Assembly: GCA_036897095.1 (NCBI GenBank)
Contig: JAYMSP010000115.1
Coordinates: forward strand, 16,447-80,446
Length of the DNA stretch: 64,000 nucleotides
From: Plantago elongata
Lineage: Eukaryota > Streptophyta > Magnoliopsida > Lamiales > Plantaginaceae
Direction: 5' to 3'
Notes under the pieces: generated by a model
Told to the model about the DNA's origin: nothing
Databases searched by the model: none
The model's input: only the letters and a program-made list of their open reading frames with translations
Translations under genes and position numbers: made by a program
Shown here: piece after piece, positions 46,881 through 59,500 of the stretch
How the letters are laid out: every line of letters begins with the position of its first letter
Numbering within the stretch: position 1 is the first letter of the stretch

Positions 46881-47049
46881 GAGAGGGGAAAGAAGGAAAA
46901 AGGTGGGGAAGAAGTTGAATGATAGGGACTAATGTGTGGTAGGTTTTAATGAGTTTTGAGGTTTATTAATGAGTTGAGCTCTTGTCACATGACTCCCTAT
47001 TTACCAACAACCGATATTTTTTTGAGTTGACGCTATCTCTTTCTAGAGG

Positions 47050-47415
47050 ATGGTTAACTCGTACTCGTTCGAGTCGTGTATTATAAGGTAGGCTCTATTC
47101 TCTTTATATGAAAATTCATTAATTTCGGTTCAAATCATTTTAGTTTAAATGAGTTCAATTCAATTACGTTTAGTTCGGACGAAATGAATAAAGCCGTAGC
47201 ATTGTTGCATGAGTCAAACCTTGTGAAGGCTCTACTCGCTTGATTGGCTTATAATTAAGGCCAAACTCGGCTCATTAAATAAGGATTTGAGCATAAATTA
47301 AGAAGATTAACAAACTTTTGCTCGTTTTGTTAATAAGGAACAAACTCGAACTCAATTACTGTTTAAGTTGAACTCGAGAAATTAGATTATCCAATTCCGC
47401 TGTCAACTCGTTGTA
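47050..47415. repeat. CTCG/CGAG-rich dispersed repeat, copy 4
   Basis: ACTCGTTCGAGTCG, CAAACTCGGCTCATTAAATA, TTTGCTCGTTTTGTTAATAA and CAAACTCGAACTC words just upstream of the ABCB copy D promoter. More decayed than copy 3. Confidence 0.4.
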
Positions 47416-47829
47416 CTCCGTTGAATTATCGTGATGCCTTTTCCTATTCAAGAGGTGTTATCATTCATTGTAGCTTATGTGTTCGATTGTGAGGCCAACT
47501 GATACAGCAAGAAGCAACCGTCGTAGACGTGCAGATGTGAAACGGTCATGTTGTATATGTAGAGTGAATTATAAGAGCGCCTACAATAGAGAAGCTAGCA
47601 TTGATTGAAGACATTAAAAGAATCTAGGGTTTTGTGAGAATGCAATGAATACATATAAGGTTGTAGCATGTGAGGCTGGAAATGAAATGAATTGTCTTTA
47701 GTTGACTTTAATGTTTGGTTATCCCACATGCTTGCCGTCAAATAGTGACGCCGTTGGTTGGTTTCAATATTTAATCTATGTTTTCTTAATTAAAAATTAA
47801 TTTAGTTTGGTTTAGCTATAATTTATACT

Positions 47830-48078
47830 TACTCCGTCCTATCAAACTTCGCAAGTTAGAGTTGGCACGTAATTTTATGCGAAAAGTCAAAGTAAGAATA
47901 AATAATGAAGAAGGTGGGAAAAATGTATTTTTAGTGGTAAAATGTGTAATTTTTGTGTTAAGTTGAGATTGTTTATTATTTGTTATTGGTGAGGTAACTT
48001 CCTTTTTTTAGTAATGTATAAGTTGGGTGGGACGGATTAAAATGACAAATGTATAAAGTTTGCTGGGATGGGAGAGTA
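47830..48078. mobile_element. Stowaway-like MITE
   Basis: About 249 bases between TA dinucleotides. The left end ACTCCGTCCTATCAAACTT and the right end AAGTTTGCTGGGATGGGAG are imperfect inverted repeats of about 20 bases. No coding capacity. Typical size, ends and TA target for the Stowaway family. Confidence 0.7.
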
Positions 48079-51000
48079 CTTTATTTTAGTTTAATTCAGT
48101 ATAAATTAATTTTATTTAGTTCATTTTAGTTCAGTTTAGTCAAGTAAATTTTGAGTAGAGTTTTTAAACATTTGCGTGTTGTTTTTCTTGTCACAAACTC
48201 ACGGTTACTGATAATGACCTCTTGATGCATTGTTAATTTCGAAGGGGACTTTTTTGTTTGTTTTATATATAAGTCTACTAGTGTATATAAGTATATTCAA
48301 TGAACTATATTCACATTATTCTTACGGTATATGTTATATGATATGATTGCTCAACATGCTATTTTTCCAAGATAATTTAATCTCAAGAATATCTGCTTGG
48401 TCAAAGATGATATAGAGGCATATAGCTGATGGAAACCTTCTCCCATCGTGCTCCATCATTAGCACTGCGGATCCAAAATCACACATGAAGCCTATAATCG
48501 TATTTACATTATTTCCGTTTATTGCTAAGAGCTAGCATACTAACGAGTTCAGCAAAAGCCTTCCTCCACGAATTTGTTTTACTATTTCAATTAATTGGAC
48601 AACGAAATCAATAAGTAGGTCGGGGTTTGAATCACCCCTTTACCGTTTAAAAAAGAAGAAAAAGTATTTTAATTAATGGAGAGTCGAGACCTGTGATCGT
48701 AAATTAGGAAACAGGGCATTGGCGCGTGAGAAAACCATAGTTGTATTATTGACTTTCTTATGAATAAACTTTGAATTTCACATAAACAGTGTGTACCGTT
48801 GATCTATAATTCATGTGATCGGTTTTTTTTTTGATGTTTGAATTGTGCCAACTAGCCCTCGGAAGTAATATGTTTATGAAGTAATATGTTGCATTTGAGA
48901 AGTGATGTCAATAGTGATACTGGTTGGAATACTGATCGGTGTAATTTGAATTCATATAATATTGCAATTTAGCGTGAAAAAATTCGCATTTTGTAATTAT
49001 TCGTAAATTTAATCCTTCTAATTCTTAACTTATTTAGAATATAAATAAGTTGGGAAAAGTAATTTTATCGTTTTCAGGGCAGCCGCTCCATGGTGTTCTC
49101 GTCTCTTGATTCCGGTCCCTAGATCTATCCAGTGGTAGAATGTCTGGCAATGAATGTATAGACTGAAATTCATGGAATAATAATTGTAAATGTAATTCAT
49201 CGGCCACAATAAACACGCATGTATGAAGGAGTATAACAACACACATCGTCACTAATCAGGCTGAGGTATGCTCTTACGTACTTGGGCCTAAAAGTGGACT
49301 TGATCTAATTTTTCTAAGAACAAACTTGGATCATTGCTTACTTTAGAATGTTTAAAAGTCAAGTTTGTTGCATAATTTGAGGAATAAAATATTGATAATT
49401 AAAATGCTTTGGGAAAGTACTATACTAGAGATAGTTACATTTGGATTAGCTTGATGCCATGATCGCATAAAACTAGGTGGCCGGCAAGTTCGATGGAGAG
49501 TAGTCTCGATTTTCATTCAATTCAAACACAACATCGTTTTGGTAATACCCAATAACCCAAATCCTTTTGGAGTTGGAGATTTTAATAGATAAGGTACATA
49601 ATTGTATATTTTATCTTTTTAGGATAACTTTACTAAGTAACACTTCGTTGTGAAACATCTCAATTACTAGATTAATCCGTTTCAATCTGGAATTGGTGGA
49701 TGCTAAAGCCTAAAATCCAATTACTCTGATTGACTAGCTAATCGCACGTCAAATTATCAACCTATTCGTAATTTTATGTGCGTTTAGAGTTGATGAACGC
49801 TAACTTTCTAGCGTTCTAATTTAGTAATTAGTTCTACAAATTGTAAGATTCTTCGATGTTTCTCTTAACAACATTTCTCTCGTTCTAATTAATTACTACA
49901 ATACGTTTCGTTTCATAATGAAATCATAAATACTACAAGAATACATGTATCAGAGTTTTGCATGACTTGGTACTAATTGTGATATGATAAAATTTTGAAA
50001 CGTTAAATACACAATCATACACATTGAATTATTAATCAATTCGATGTGATCGATATCAAGTAAAATTTGAATTCAATCCAAATGGAGTTGATCCCACATT
50101 CAAAAATCAAACAGTACGAGTGGAAGGCTCTCATGATTAAAAACAACGAACCTAGTTAGCCTCTTAATTGCATTGCTTTGAACCGAAAATTTCCGGAAAT
50201 TTGTGGTTTCAACTTAAAATCGATAAAGTAATTCTTTTGAATAAGTTATTCCCAAAGTAAAGCAAAGAGGTTAAGCTAACTGTAAATAAATTAACACCGA
50301 AATCAGTTAGACCGTACACGTAGTTAGCTATAAAAGTTGTGTTTCTCCTTTGTGAAGAAACAAATCAAAGAGAAAATCAAAGTTTGGTCTATCTCCACGT
50401 TTTCTGAATAAATGCATGCATGCCTTTTAAACACTACTTCACTTAATTAATTATATACTATGTACCCTTGGAACTTGTCTTCAACACATACTTAATGATC
50501 ATTAAATTAAATTAAATTTGCGTAAGTGCCTCTTTGACGCAAATTTAAATTTTTATCAAGGATCGGTTGGCATAGAGTTCGATTCGTGATTATAATAGAG
50601 TTTAAGTTGATGTCTATGACTATGACTATGGAGCTGATTGATCAGGTATTTAAATGCCTTCGTTTGACTTAATAAATATTAATTTGATCTAAAATACACT
50701 TTAAATACCTCCATTTTAATTTCATTTCAAATATAATTTTATTAAAATTCTCATTAAATGTTATGTAAATCGATCCCTATCAGTATATTACTGATGTATT
50801 AAGTAATAACTTTTCTGTATTAGTCTAGTTCTGATTTTTGTACTGTAGTTCCCCTATTGTCACGGTTGTCTTTTAAGTATTGGCTTGTAGCCCTGTGAAT
50901 TTTCAACTGACCATGTCCCTTAATGCATCTCAATTGGGTTTTAATGTACGTTTAAAACTGAAAACAAATCGTAAGATGTTTCGGTATAATTAAATATGTC

Positions 51001-53424
51001 GAAAACTTCTTAGACCATAATTGGGTAAAATGTAAAATTCAAAACGATTTAGTGAGGGAATTTATTGATACAGAATTTGAATAGCCTTTTTTAATTGAAA
51101 TTAAATTTTATATATATAAAATATTCGATTTGAGTGGGAAGATGGCCGCTCCAACAGTATAACAAATCGGATCTGGGGATAGGACATGTAAATATGAGTA
51201 TGTATGTAAATGAGATAATGCCTACAAGATACATTGATAATTCCCTACAAGATAAATAATTAAATATATATCCGACTCTACCCGTATATGTGGATATGAA
51301 CGAAAGAAAGACTATAAATACTAATAGTGTACAGTTCTGAGTCTTCGGACCCTGTAACGGATATAGTTAGCAAACTTTGATAATGCTCACATGAGTGGAG
51401 GATATAGGATATAGTACTATATAGTAATATTATTGTTCATTTTATCTAATACCTATTCATGATTTTGCAGGTTCCATCGCAGCTTTTATTTTTAGCGTGA
51501 CATGACATTATTTTCAGATAAATGTTGATCATGTGGTGGTCATTAAATCCGCAGCTTCAATTCATATTTCCAAAATTATAATTCGAATTTTGTATAATCA
51601 TACTCCAATCCAATTGTCACTTGGTATGTTTTGAAATTCCTAAAACATTTTATCAAAGATCTCTCATAAAAATGACTATATATAATAGATATGAAGGACG
51701 AATAAATATTAGAGTTGTAAATTAATTTAAATATCTTTACACTTTAATTAATTATCTCTATCATATCAAATGATATAATTTCACACTATATAAATTGAAA
51801 TTCTAAATCCACCCGTTTAATTATATATATAATGAGTTTTTATTTATCCACACTCATGAAGCTTCACATCATGGCATCCTTCCATCCAACTAAAAACCGA
51901 TATCCCACATCTATCAATGCTAAGAATATATATGTGTCTGCCACTTTAAAACTAATTGAGGTTTCAATCTCGTAATTATCATCTAAACAATTATTATCCA
52001 ATTGCACTTGAATTAAGTGTACTTGTTCATCTTTTAAATCCCGTCAGTGGTTATATCTCCAACCAAGCATCAATTCATTTTTGTCCAAGCTTACCCAAAT
52101 ATGGCCAACTTTGATGTGAACTAACGAGAATATTTCGGGCATGCATTTTACCGTAATTTTTCAAACACTCAATCACTAGCTAGCTATGCATAATTAGAAC
52201 GTGATAGTGATGCGATGCAGCTTTTAAATCATCGATAAAACACATATCATTTAAATTGTGACATGATATAAACTAATTACATTTCGCCTGCCATGACATT
52301 TGGTCAGCACTCACATTATAAAACTTAGAAACCAAATAACATCGTATTAATTAAGTTAGTTCGAAAAATTAATTTACGTGTATCTGAACATGTATGTTCA
52401 GTAAAAACGTTTTAATATATAAACATTTATTAATAAGATTGTTGAAAAAAAACATCATTAATAAATTATTAATGTGTCATATGCTTTATCCTAAGTTATC
52501 TCTCATGTTATTAGATAAATTTAATTTAATTAAATCGTGTCAAACTTACATCTAAAATGTTATCGACGTAAAGATATATTCCCTTTTCTATAGTATCATC
52601 CTGGGCAGGTGACGATGTATATTGGATCTGACGACTTTCCAAAAATAGAAGATTGAAACATGTCTAACGCTCATTCGATTTCGATTTGAGTAGTAGTATA
52701 AAAATTACAATATAACTTTAAAGTAAACACGATATTGTTGTGTGTCACTCAATGTGGCTGAAAATTAAGGATATTCAATGCCGATGCACTTTTAACTATT
52801 TCACCACAGGACAATCAATATACAAGCGCGCATATATATATAAACAAGCACGTATTATGTCAGCAGTTTCCTTTTTAATTTGTGAAAATATTTCAAATGT
52901 TTCAATCATTATTAACATGACATAAAAGATTTTAATGGTTGGATGAATGTAATTTTCACAGAGAGCGGTTTAACACAATTTTAATTATACGTGCAAGGAA
53001 ACTTCTTTATGATACACGATGTGTTTTCTTTAACTGAAAATCACTTCAGTTTAATTTAGTCCAATTCAGTTTAGTAAATTTCAGTTGAAGAGAACCTAGT
53101 CAAAACTAAGAATATTATTCTATTTTTTAGTTAAGCATCATACTCATTCAAATATGTATGTTATTATTGATCCGATACCCATATCGACTGGTGGAACTTA
53201 ATTCAAAATATTAAGATCCTAAGTTAGAGCCGAGGCAAGCCACTATTCCGGGCATGAATCGCTTACTTACATACGTAATACTAGTGTTTGCAAAAGTTTG
53301 GATGCTACACTGTTAATTTTACTTCCCTCTGTTGTCAGTGTGATTAGTGTTAGAAGTATAAGTAAATTATAATTCCTTAGTATTACTAGTTAAAAATATT
53401 ATTAAATTAGAATTTTTCATTATA

Positions 53425-53432
53425 TACATACA

Positions 53433-53463
<31 letters not shown>
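53425..53463. repeat. (TACA)n microsatellite
   Basis: Nine perfect TACA units in a row, then TATATA. Likely length-variable between individuals. Confidence 0.95.
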
Positions 53464-53466
<3 letters not shown>

Positions 53467-55037
53467 AAAGATTGATGAATGAAAAGAGGTAGGAAAAATA
53501 ATTCTTTCATATTGATTTCGATTTTTTACGCTGCCAATTCTCAGCTGCTAATCCTCTTGAACATCTGGTCGGTCGTCTTCACACAATCGATAACGTGCCT
53601 CTCACGTCTGCCGATTTTCCCTTCTCGATTGGATCACTGTCCTATCAAGCTTCTCCTTCCGTCACTTGTTTCTCTACAAACAGTGGCTTCCCGTCCCTTC
53701 CCATGTTTTTCGATTTCAACTGTCCCCGTCCCTTCACCATGTTGACTATTGGGTCTCCTACTCCCGTGGTTAAAACATTTCTTCCTCCAGCCCTCACGGC
53801 CACAAATCTCAAGCCGTACGTTTTCGTCATCTTTGAATTGGAGAACTCGCAATACGCAACTTGAGCCGAATTATTTCAAATTCATGCTCGAGCTAATTGT
53901 GTTTTGCACCACATTATCCGACTTCCAGAAGGTATCTAAGTATTAACATTAAAGAGTCATAATCTACTTATACTTATAACAATTAGTGTGTCGAATAAAC
54001 TAAAAAATTATAAGTTCAATATTTGATGTTTTAAGTAAGTCGTATAAAAATTCCAATTTGTTTAAAGATTGAGATTTGTTCGCAAAGTGTCCAACCAAAC
54101 AAGGAACTCCATATGATGCCAGTGGATATCCACTGCTTCGTTGCATTTCTTTAGACAAAAGATAGTTGCATTGTGCGAGAGGATGCATGGAGTCTAGCTG
54201 TGTCCTAAACCAGATGCTCTGTGTCTCCAAGCGACCGGTTCCTTCGGAATTATTTGGTATAAAATTTTAGCGCAGAAAATAACGTTTAAAAATACGTACT
54301 TTAATTCAATTTTCTTGATTAAAGTTCTATACCAATTAAATAATCAAAAACAGAGAGCATGTCTGGACAATTAACTTGCTAAGACTCATATGAATTGCTA
54401 AATTCAGACCATGACAAGAGGTGTCAACTTTGTTCTGTTGCTCTCTCAATATGCATCATGCTTCTACTAGAGCATTTTCGGCTAGAAAGGAACCATCCAC
54501 ATTAACAACAAACTATATGGTGGATTACATGTTTTCCTATTATATTTCAAAATGTTGTACTATACTTTATAGCAAGTTCTTAAGCTATTTAAGTGTGTAC
54601 CGTACCACATAAATAATTCTGTAGTTTACTACCGTATAGTATACTAGTATAGTGCCAAAAGCTGAACCGGTATAAAGGGGTCTACAAATCGGACAAGGAT
54701 CACAATAAGCAAGAGTCCCACTCAAATCATTCCCATAATCCCATCTATGAATTTGTGAATATAATGGAGTAGGATGACCAGTATTGTCATTTTTTTTATT
54801 TTATGCTCAAGGTTGCAACTTAGACACGTACCCAATACTCCACAGAGAAAGACCAAAAGTTGGAGTTCAATTGCCAAATGATGATTCTACACTTTTTAGT
54901 AGTCCATCGGTTTCGAATCATGCCATTAGATGTGACGGGACAAAAGTTAACTTGGTTTTCTTGCTTTCGGATCCTATACATTTACTTTGAAATTCGAATA
55001 TATTATTAGGTACTATTTTTTTCTTTGAAATAGCTAA

Positions 55038-55100
55038 AGAGTGACTCGAACTTTCAATTTATTGATTGGAGGTGAATCGTCTTACCAACTGAGATACGTT
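55038..55100 (-). mobile_element. SINE-like tRNA-derived fragment
   Basis: Reading the minus strand, TATCTCAGTTGGTAAGACG (A box-like, about 55078-55096) is followed by GAAAGTTCGAGTCAC (B box-like, about 55040-55054). Similar in arrangement to the copy at 21309. There is no complete tRNA cloverleaf. Confidence 0.4.
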
Positions 55101-55789
55101 TCGTTGTTAGTACTATATATACTCATATTAATGTGACCGGTATAAATTTACAAAATTACAATTTTAATTATACGGAAAAACTTAATTTATAAATTGTTAA
55201 AAGTAAAATAATAATCTACTTCACGAATGATAATGAACAAGTATGAAATTTATATACATATTACACACCTACTTAAATTTACACTATACCTCATATTTAA
55301 CCCCTATAAAATTGAGTTCATTTGAAAATAGGCTATCACTAGCCCTTGAGTCTTAAATATAATGATGACTTAATTTCAAGTTGCATTATGATCATTTTCA
55401 CGATGAATATATAGTGTCATCACTAGCGCTTCTGATAGTAACTAAACGAACAATGCAACCGAATGTTGCAGATAAACTATCGCTTACACGTACAGTTTTC
55501 ATGCATGCGTGTTTCTTTGTTTCATCTCTTGCTGGCCATTTAAGACTTGATTTCACATTACTGAATTTATTAACACCATTAATAAGCTCACTCATTGTGT
55601 ACTTCAAAATTTGATGCTACTTTGACTCTTCAATAATGTCTCCCTTCATGATTTGGATTGTGAAATAGGGTGTTTGTTACCTATACATATCCCTAATATA
55701 TGTGTGATCGGGGAAGGACCCATGGTCCTTGTCTCACTAGCGGGTGAATCCACGCTTCAGTTGGAGAAGTGATAATAAATTTGAGAAGA

Positions 55790-55960
55790 GTTTCTCATTA
55801 TAACTTGAATTATTTTCGAGTTTAAATTAGAGTAGGCTCGTTAACTTTACAAGATATTTTTCAAGTTCGAGTTGTCAAGTTACAATAAATAGGTACAATT
55901 TTTACTCATATGGTTCGAGCTTTAGTCGAACTCAACACGTTAATAGTCTAATCAAACTTT
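55790..55960. repeat. CTCG/CGAG-rich dispersed repeat, copy 5
   Basis: TTTTCGAGTTTAAATTAGAG, GGCTCGTTAAC, CAAGTTCGAGTTGTC and TTCGAGCTTTAGTCGAACTC words in AT-rich sequence, related to copies 1 to 4. Confidence 0.4.
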
Positions 55961-56585
55961 TGAGTATTAATGACCTTGACAATTAATAAAACAACTACAA
56001 AGTTAGACACAAACAAATTATCGAAGTACTAAAAAATTGTGCAATGATTTGCAACTTAATTTTGCATCTACAGAGAGTCGGTGAACACGCAAAAGTTATC
56101 ATTTGAAGACCCAAATGTTGGTTACACAATTGTCAACTATTCAATATACATGAGTTTCTTTTCTTACAGAAATTACTTTACGAAGGAGTTCCAAATATTT
56201 CGTCAGATTAGGCTAACTATTCATTGCTGCTCTTGCAAACAATCCATCACAACTTTTTCAGAGACAAGTATGCATATATGCTTTTAATTCACTAATATAT
56301 CCCACAAAGAATTGAATGCTGTCTATGAACTGGCTATATATTTTACATCCCCAGAATTTCTCAGCTTTGTACATGCAAACACAATTTTACAACAGATGGA
56401 GAACAAGTAAAAGTCGCCGCACTCCACTCTCCTCATACTAAGCTACTCTTCCATGAAAACGACGAAACACAAAAACAAAAAACGACCCACATTGTTCCTA
56501 AATTCGACATAATATACTCAGCAAATGATACATTAAGCAATCCAGACAACTCAAGTGTTAATCGATCCCCTCTTGTAGTTTATGT

Positions 56586-59500
56586 TCATGACGAAAGCTG
56601 GAATCTACCACTAGGCTTCTTTCTTCTCCATCCCTGAGAGAGTTCAAAAGAAATGAGACTAGGTTTACAACCAAAATACAAGGAATTAAAATCGTCTCAA
56701 GGAATAATGCAACTTACAAAAGCAGCATAATATACAAACGTGAGCCCAGCTAGGATGATGAAACCAATTTGAAATACATTATACCTGCAATTGTCAAAGC
56801 AAGTCCAGTAAATACAAACTGATCTTTCATGTAAAAAATCTACTAGATAGCTAGAGATGGGGAATAGAAGCTAACTGGTATAAGTATTTGATTCCTCGAA
56901 GAGATTGCAAAGTGTGACCAAAAATTTCTTGGGCAGCAGTAGCTTGAGCATAATATGCAAATGCGGTGGAGCAGAACTGAATCACACTGCATCATAATAC
57001 AAAGGGTGACAACAACTGGTCAAAAGCCGAAGAGAGGTGAGTAATTTTTGGCAAACGGAAAAAAACGAAAGAGAGAAATAAAGAGGGAAAGAGTCGAAGA
57101 GAGAAATAAAGAAGGGAAAAGTAACTACAGTACATAACAAATAGGGCCCTTGACTCTTGAGCTATATGTCACAAAAATTAAATAAATAAAGATAGCATCA
57201 ACCAAGACTTGGTATGTAACAATACAATTTCGAGTTTGCAGTGCATCGGCCATCAAAATTGTACAAGACAATTCGCACTAAAGAAATGGCAATTATCATG
57301 AATACAGACTTCGAGTTATTATCCAAATCATACTTTTGAAATATAAGGGAATTGCTTTTTTTGTTGGAAGAAAAGGCAAGGCCGTCAACCAGTAGCAGGT
57401 CAAAACGAGAATTTAAATTTCACTGTACTCCATGTTAAAAGTGGGAATCATCTAATCTTTCTATTTCATATAACATGAACTAGACAGACTATACTCTTAT
57501 CCAACAAACTCTTACAAGTGCAGCACCAAAACTCAAGGGAATTGAATTACCTGATCGAGCACAGAAGGATAAGCCCCACATTAAAAAGAAAGGAGTTCAT
57601 AAGTGTAGCACCCCATCTGTCACAAAAAGTTCAAATCGCAGGCTCTAGTCACGACATGCCAGAGACCACCAAAGGTATGGAAAATATCAAGACTCGAGCA
57701 AAAACAGAAAAAGAATTTGAATAGAAGACGTACTTCATAGGATGGATTGTAATAAAAACCAATTTCAGGCCAAGCATCATAGCTCCAGCAATCACAGAAA
57801 GCAGAAGGTAGAAGCAGAAGAAAGCAAATGCTGCAGTTCCCAGAAGACCTAGAAGTACAAGAGGAATACCTCATTAAACGATGCATCACATGGTAGAAAT
57901 TAAGAAAATCAGACGAAGTTATACTGTACCCCAAATACTGTCCAGTCTGATGAAAACTTCATTTAGAAATGGAGACAGTGGAGGGTCAATGAGCAAATAA
58001 ATAACTATATGAGCAATCCAAGCCACAGAAACGATGAGCCTGTTCCAAGAAGTTAAATCAATTGCCAGCATGGCTGGTATGACAAGAAATACAGCCACAG
58101 AGAAAAAAAACTGGAGCACAAAAAAGTTGGATGCGGAGCCCCTCAGTGAACAATATATATCCAGTGCCACAGATTCACAAAACCAGTTGTTCCTGAAATC
58201 TAGTAAAAATTTAAAGCATGCAACAGAAAGGGCCTGTAGATAAGAACTTACCCAAGAACTCCAAGTATCAGTTTGGCGAGGTAGCCAAGAACAGTCATAG
58301 CCCAAGATGCCTCAGCCTAAATCAATCAAGAATGGCAACACTACAGTTATTCTAATATTTGCTCATTTCTACAAAGTACAAACTCCACACCATCACCCCG
58401 GGGGGGGGGGGGGGGGGGGGGTAATAAAGGTGAGGGATTAATATCATCGACTAGCAAACAATGAACTGGGTTTAATTAATATAAATCTCTAATCTATCAC
58501 CTTTTCTCCCTGAGGATACATCTCTTCCAAAGCATTTACATCTTCTTCCAAAAGAAGCAGCTCCTGTATGTTAATTAAATTCATACGGAAAATTATTGAA
58601 GAGTGTGCATAGATACGAAGCAAGGTGATAGCACAAAATGAAGAAAACATAAACGAACAAAAATGCAAACACAGATGTGAAGAAACGAACTTGCATTTAC
58701 TAATGAACTTCGACCAATTTTGAACCCTAAATAACATTCATAAATATTGATGCAGAGGAACAGCGACACTGTTTAAGTGAATTCACTGAAAACACATATT
58801 AAGAGAAAAATTATAGGAGTTACCAAGTTAATACCACAACTACCATTGATCGTACAGAACTATTACATAGTTCCTGACAGCAATTGGAACTTTTCTGTTG
58901 AAGAAACGCCAAGAGTTGAGAAACAGAATTAAAGCAGGGAAGAGACTTAGTTCAGGCCTTCACCAAATATAATGGAACTTTTTGTCACTGAATTAAGCTT
59001 TCAGGGGCTTGTTAAGAGCTGGATGATTCTGTAGTAAACTTTGACTACTTTAATTCTGGAAAACAATCAGGAAAGCTGAGTGATCACAAGGACTCCTATA
59101 TGTTTAAGAGACAGTATGGCAAGTGGGGTTACGAGCATATACCTGTGTACTACCTTCAAAGTAAATAAGTAATATATTGTATACAGCTTGATAGAAGATC
59201 TCAATACCTAAAAAGTAATTTATTTATAGCGCTTGATAGAGTATCTCTACCAGACTATCATTATACAGAGCCTTACACGATATAAAAAGAATAATCCATT
59301 ACATATAGATCACATAGACTAGAGTCCGATCATTTCATTTGTCATTAATAGTTTGACCAGACAGCAGATTGCTAAAGCTAGGCAGTCATGAAATAGATTA
59401 GAAAAACTCTTTCAAGGTTAAACAGTTAAGATCAGCATAGACCTTAGTTGGGAAGACCAGTAATACATTAAAAGAATTGGAAACATTTGCTGAAAAAGAA

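Larger units (their letters stand above)
46677..56585. other. gene-poor region of about 10 kb
   Basis: No convincing gene. It contains the copy D promoter, two CTCG-rich repeat copies, a Stowaway-like MITE, two patches of the TTCAGTTTAGT-type repeat (48085-48165, 53040-53105), a microsatellite and a SINE-like sequence. A GC-richer island at 53530-53860 has overlapping short open frames on both strands (60 to 89 codons) that I cannot match to a family. The stretch 49000-53000 is AT-rich and shows nothing else. Confidence 0.5.

Noticed and set aside
48420-48525. Minus-strand words CDFGSAVLMM suggesting a protein kinase DFG motif
   Set aside because: The residues before and after do not follow kinase subdomains, and the frame is short. 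Treated as chance or an unassignable relic.
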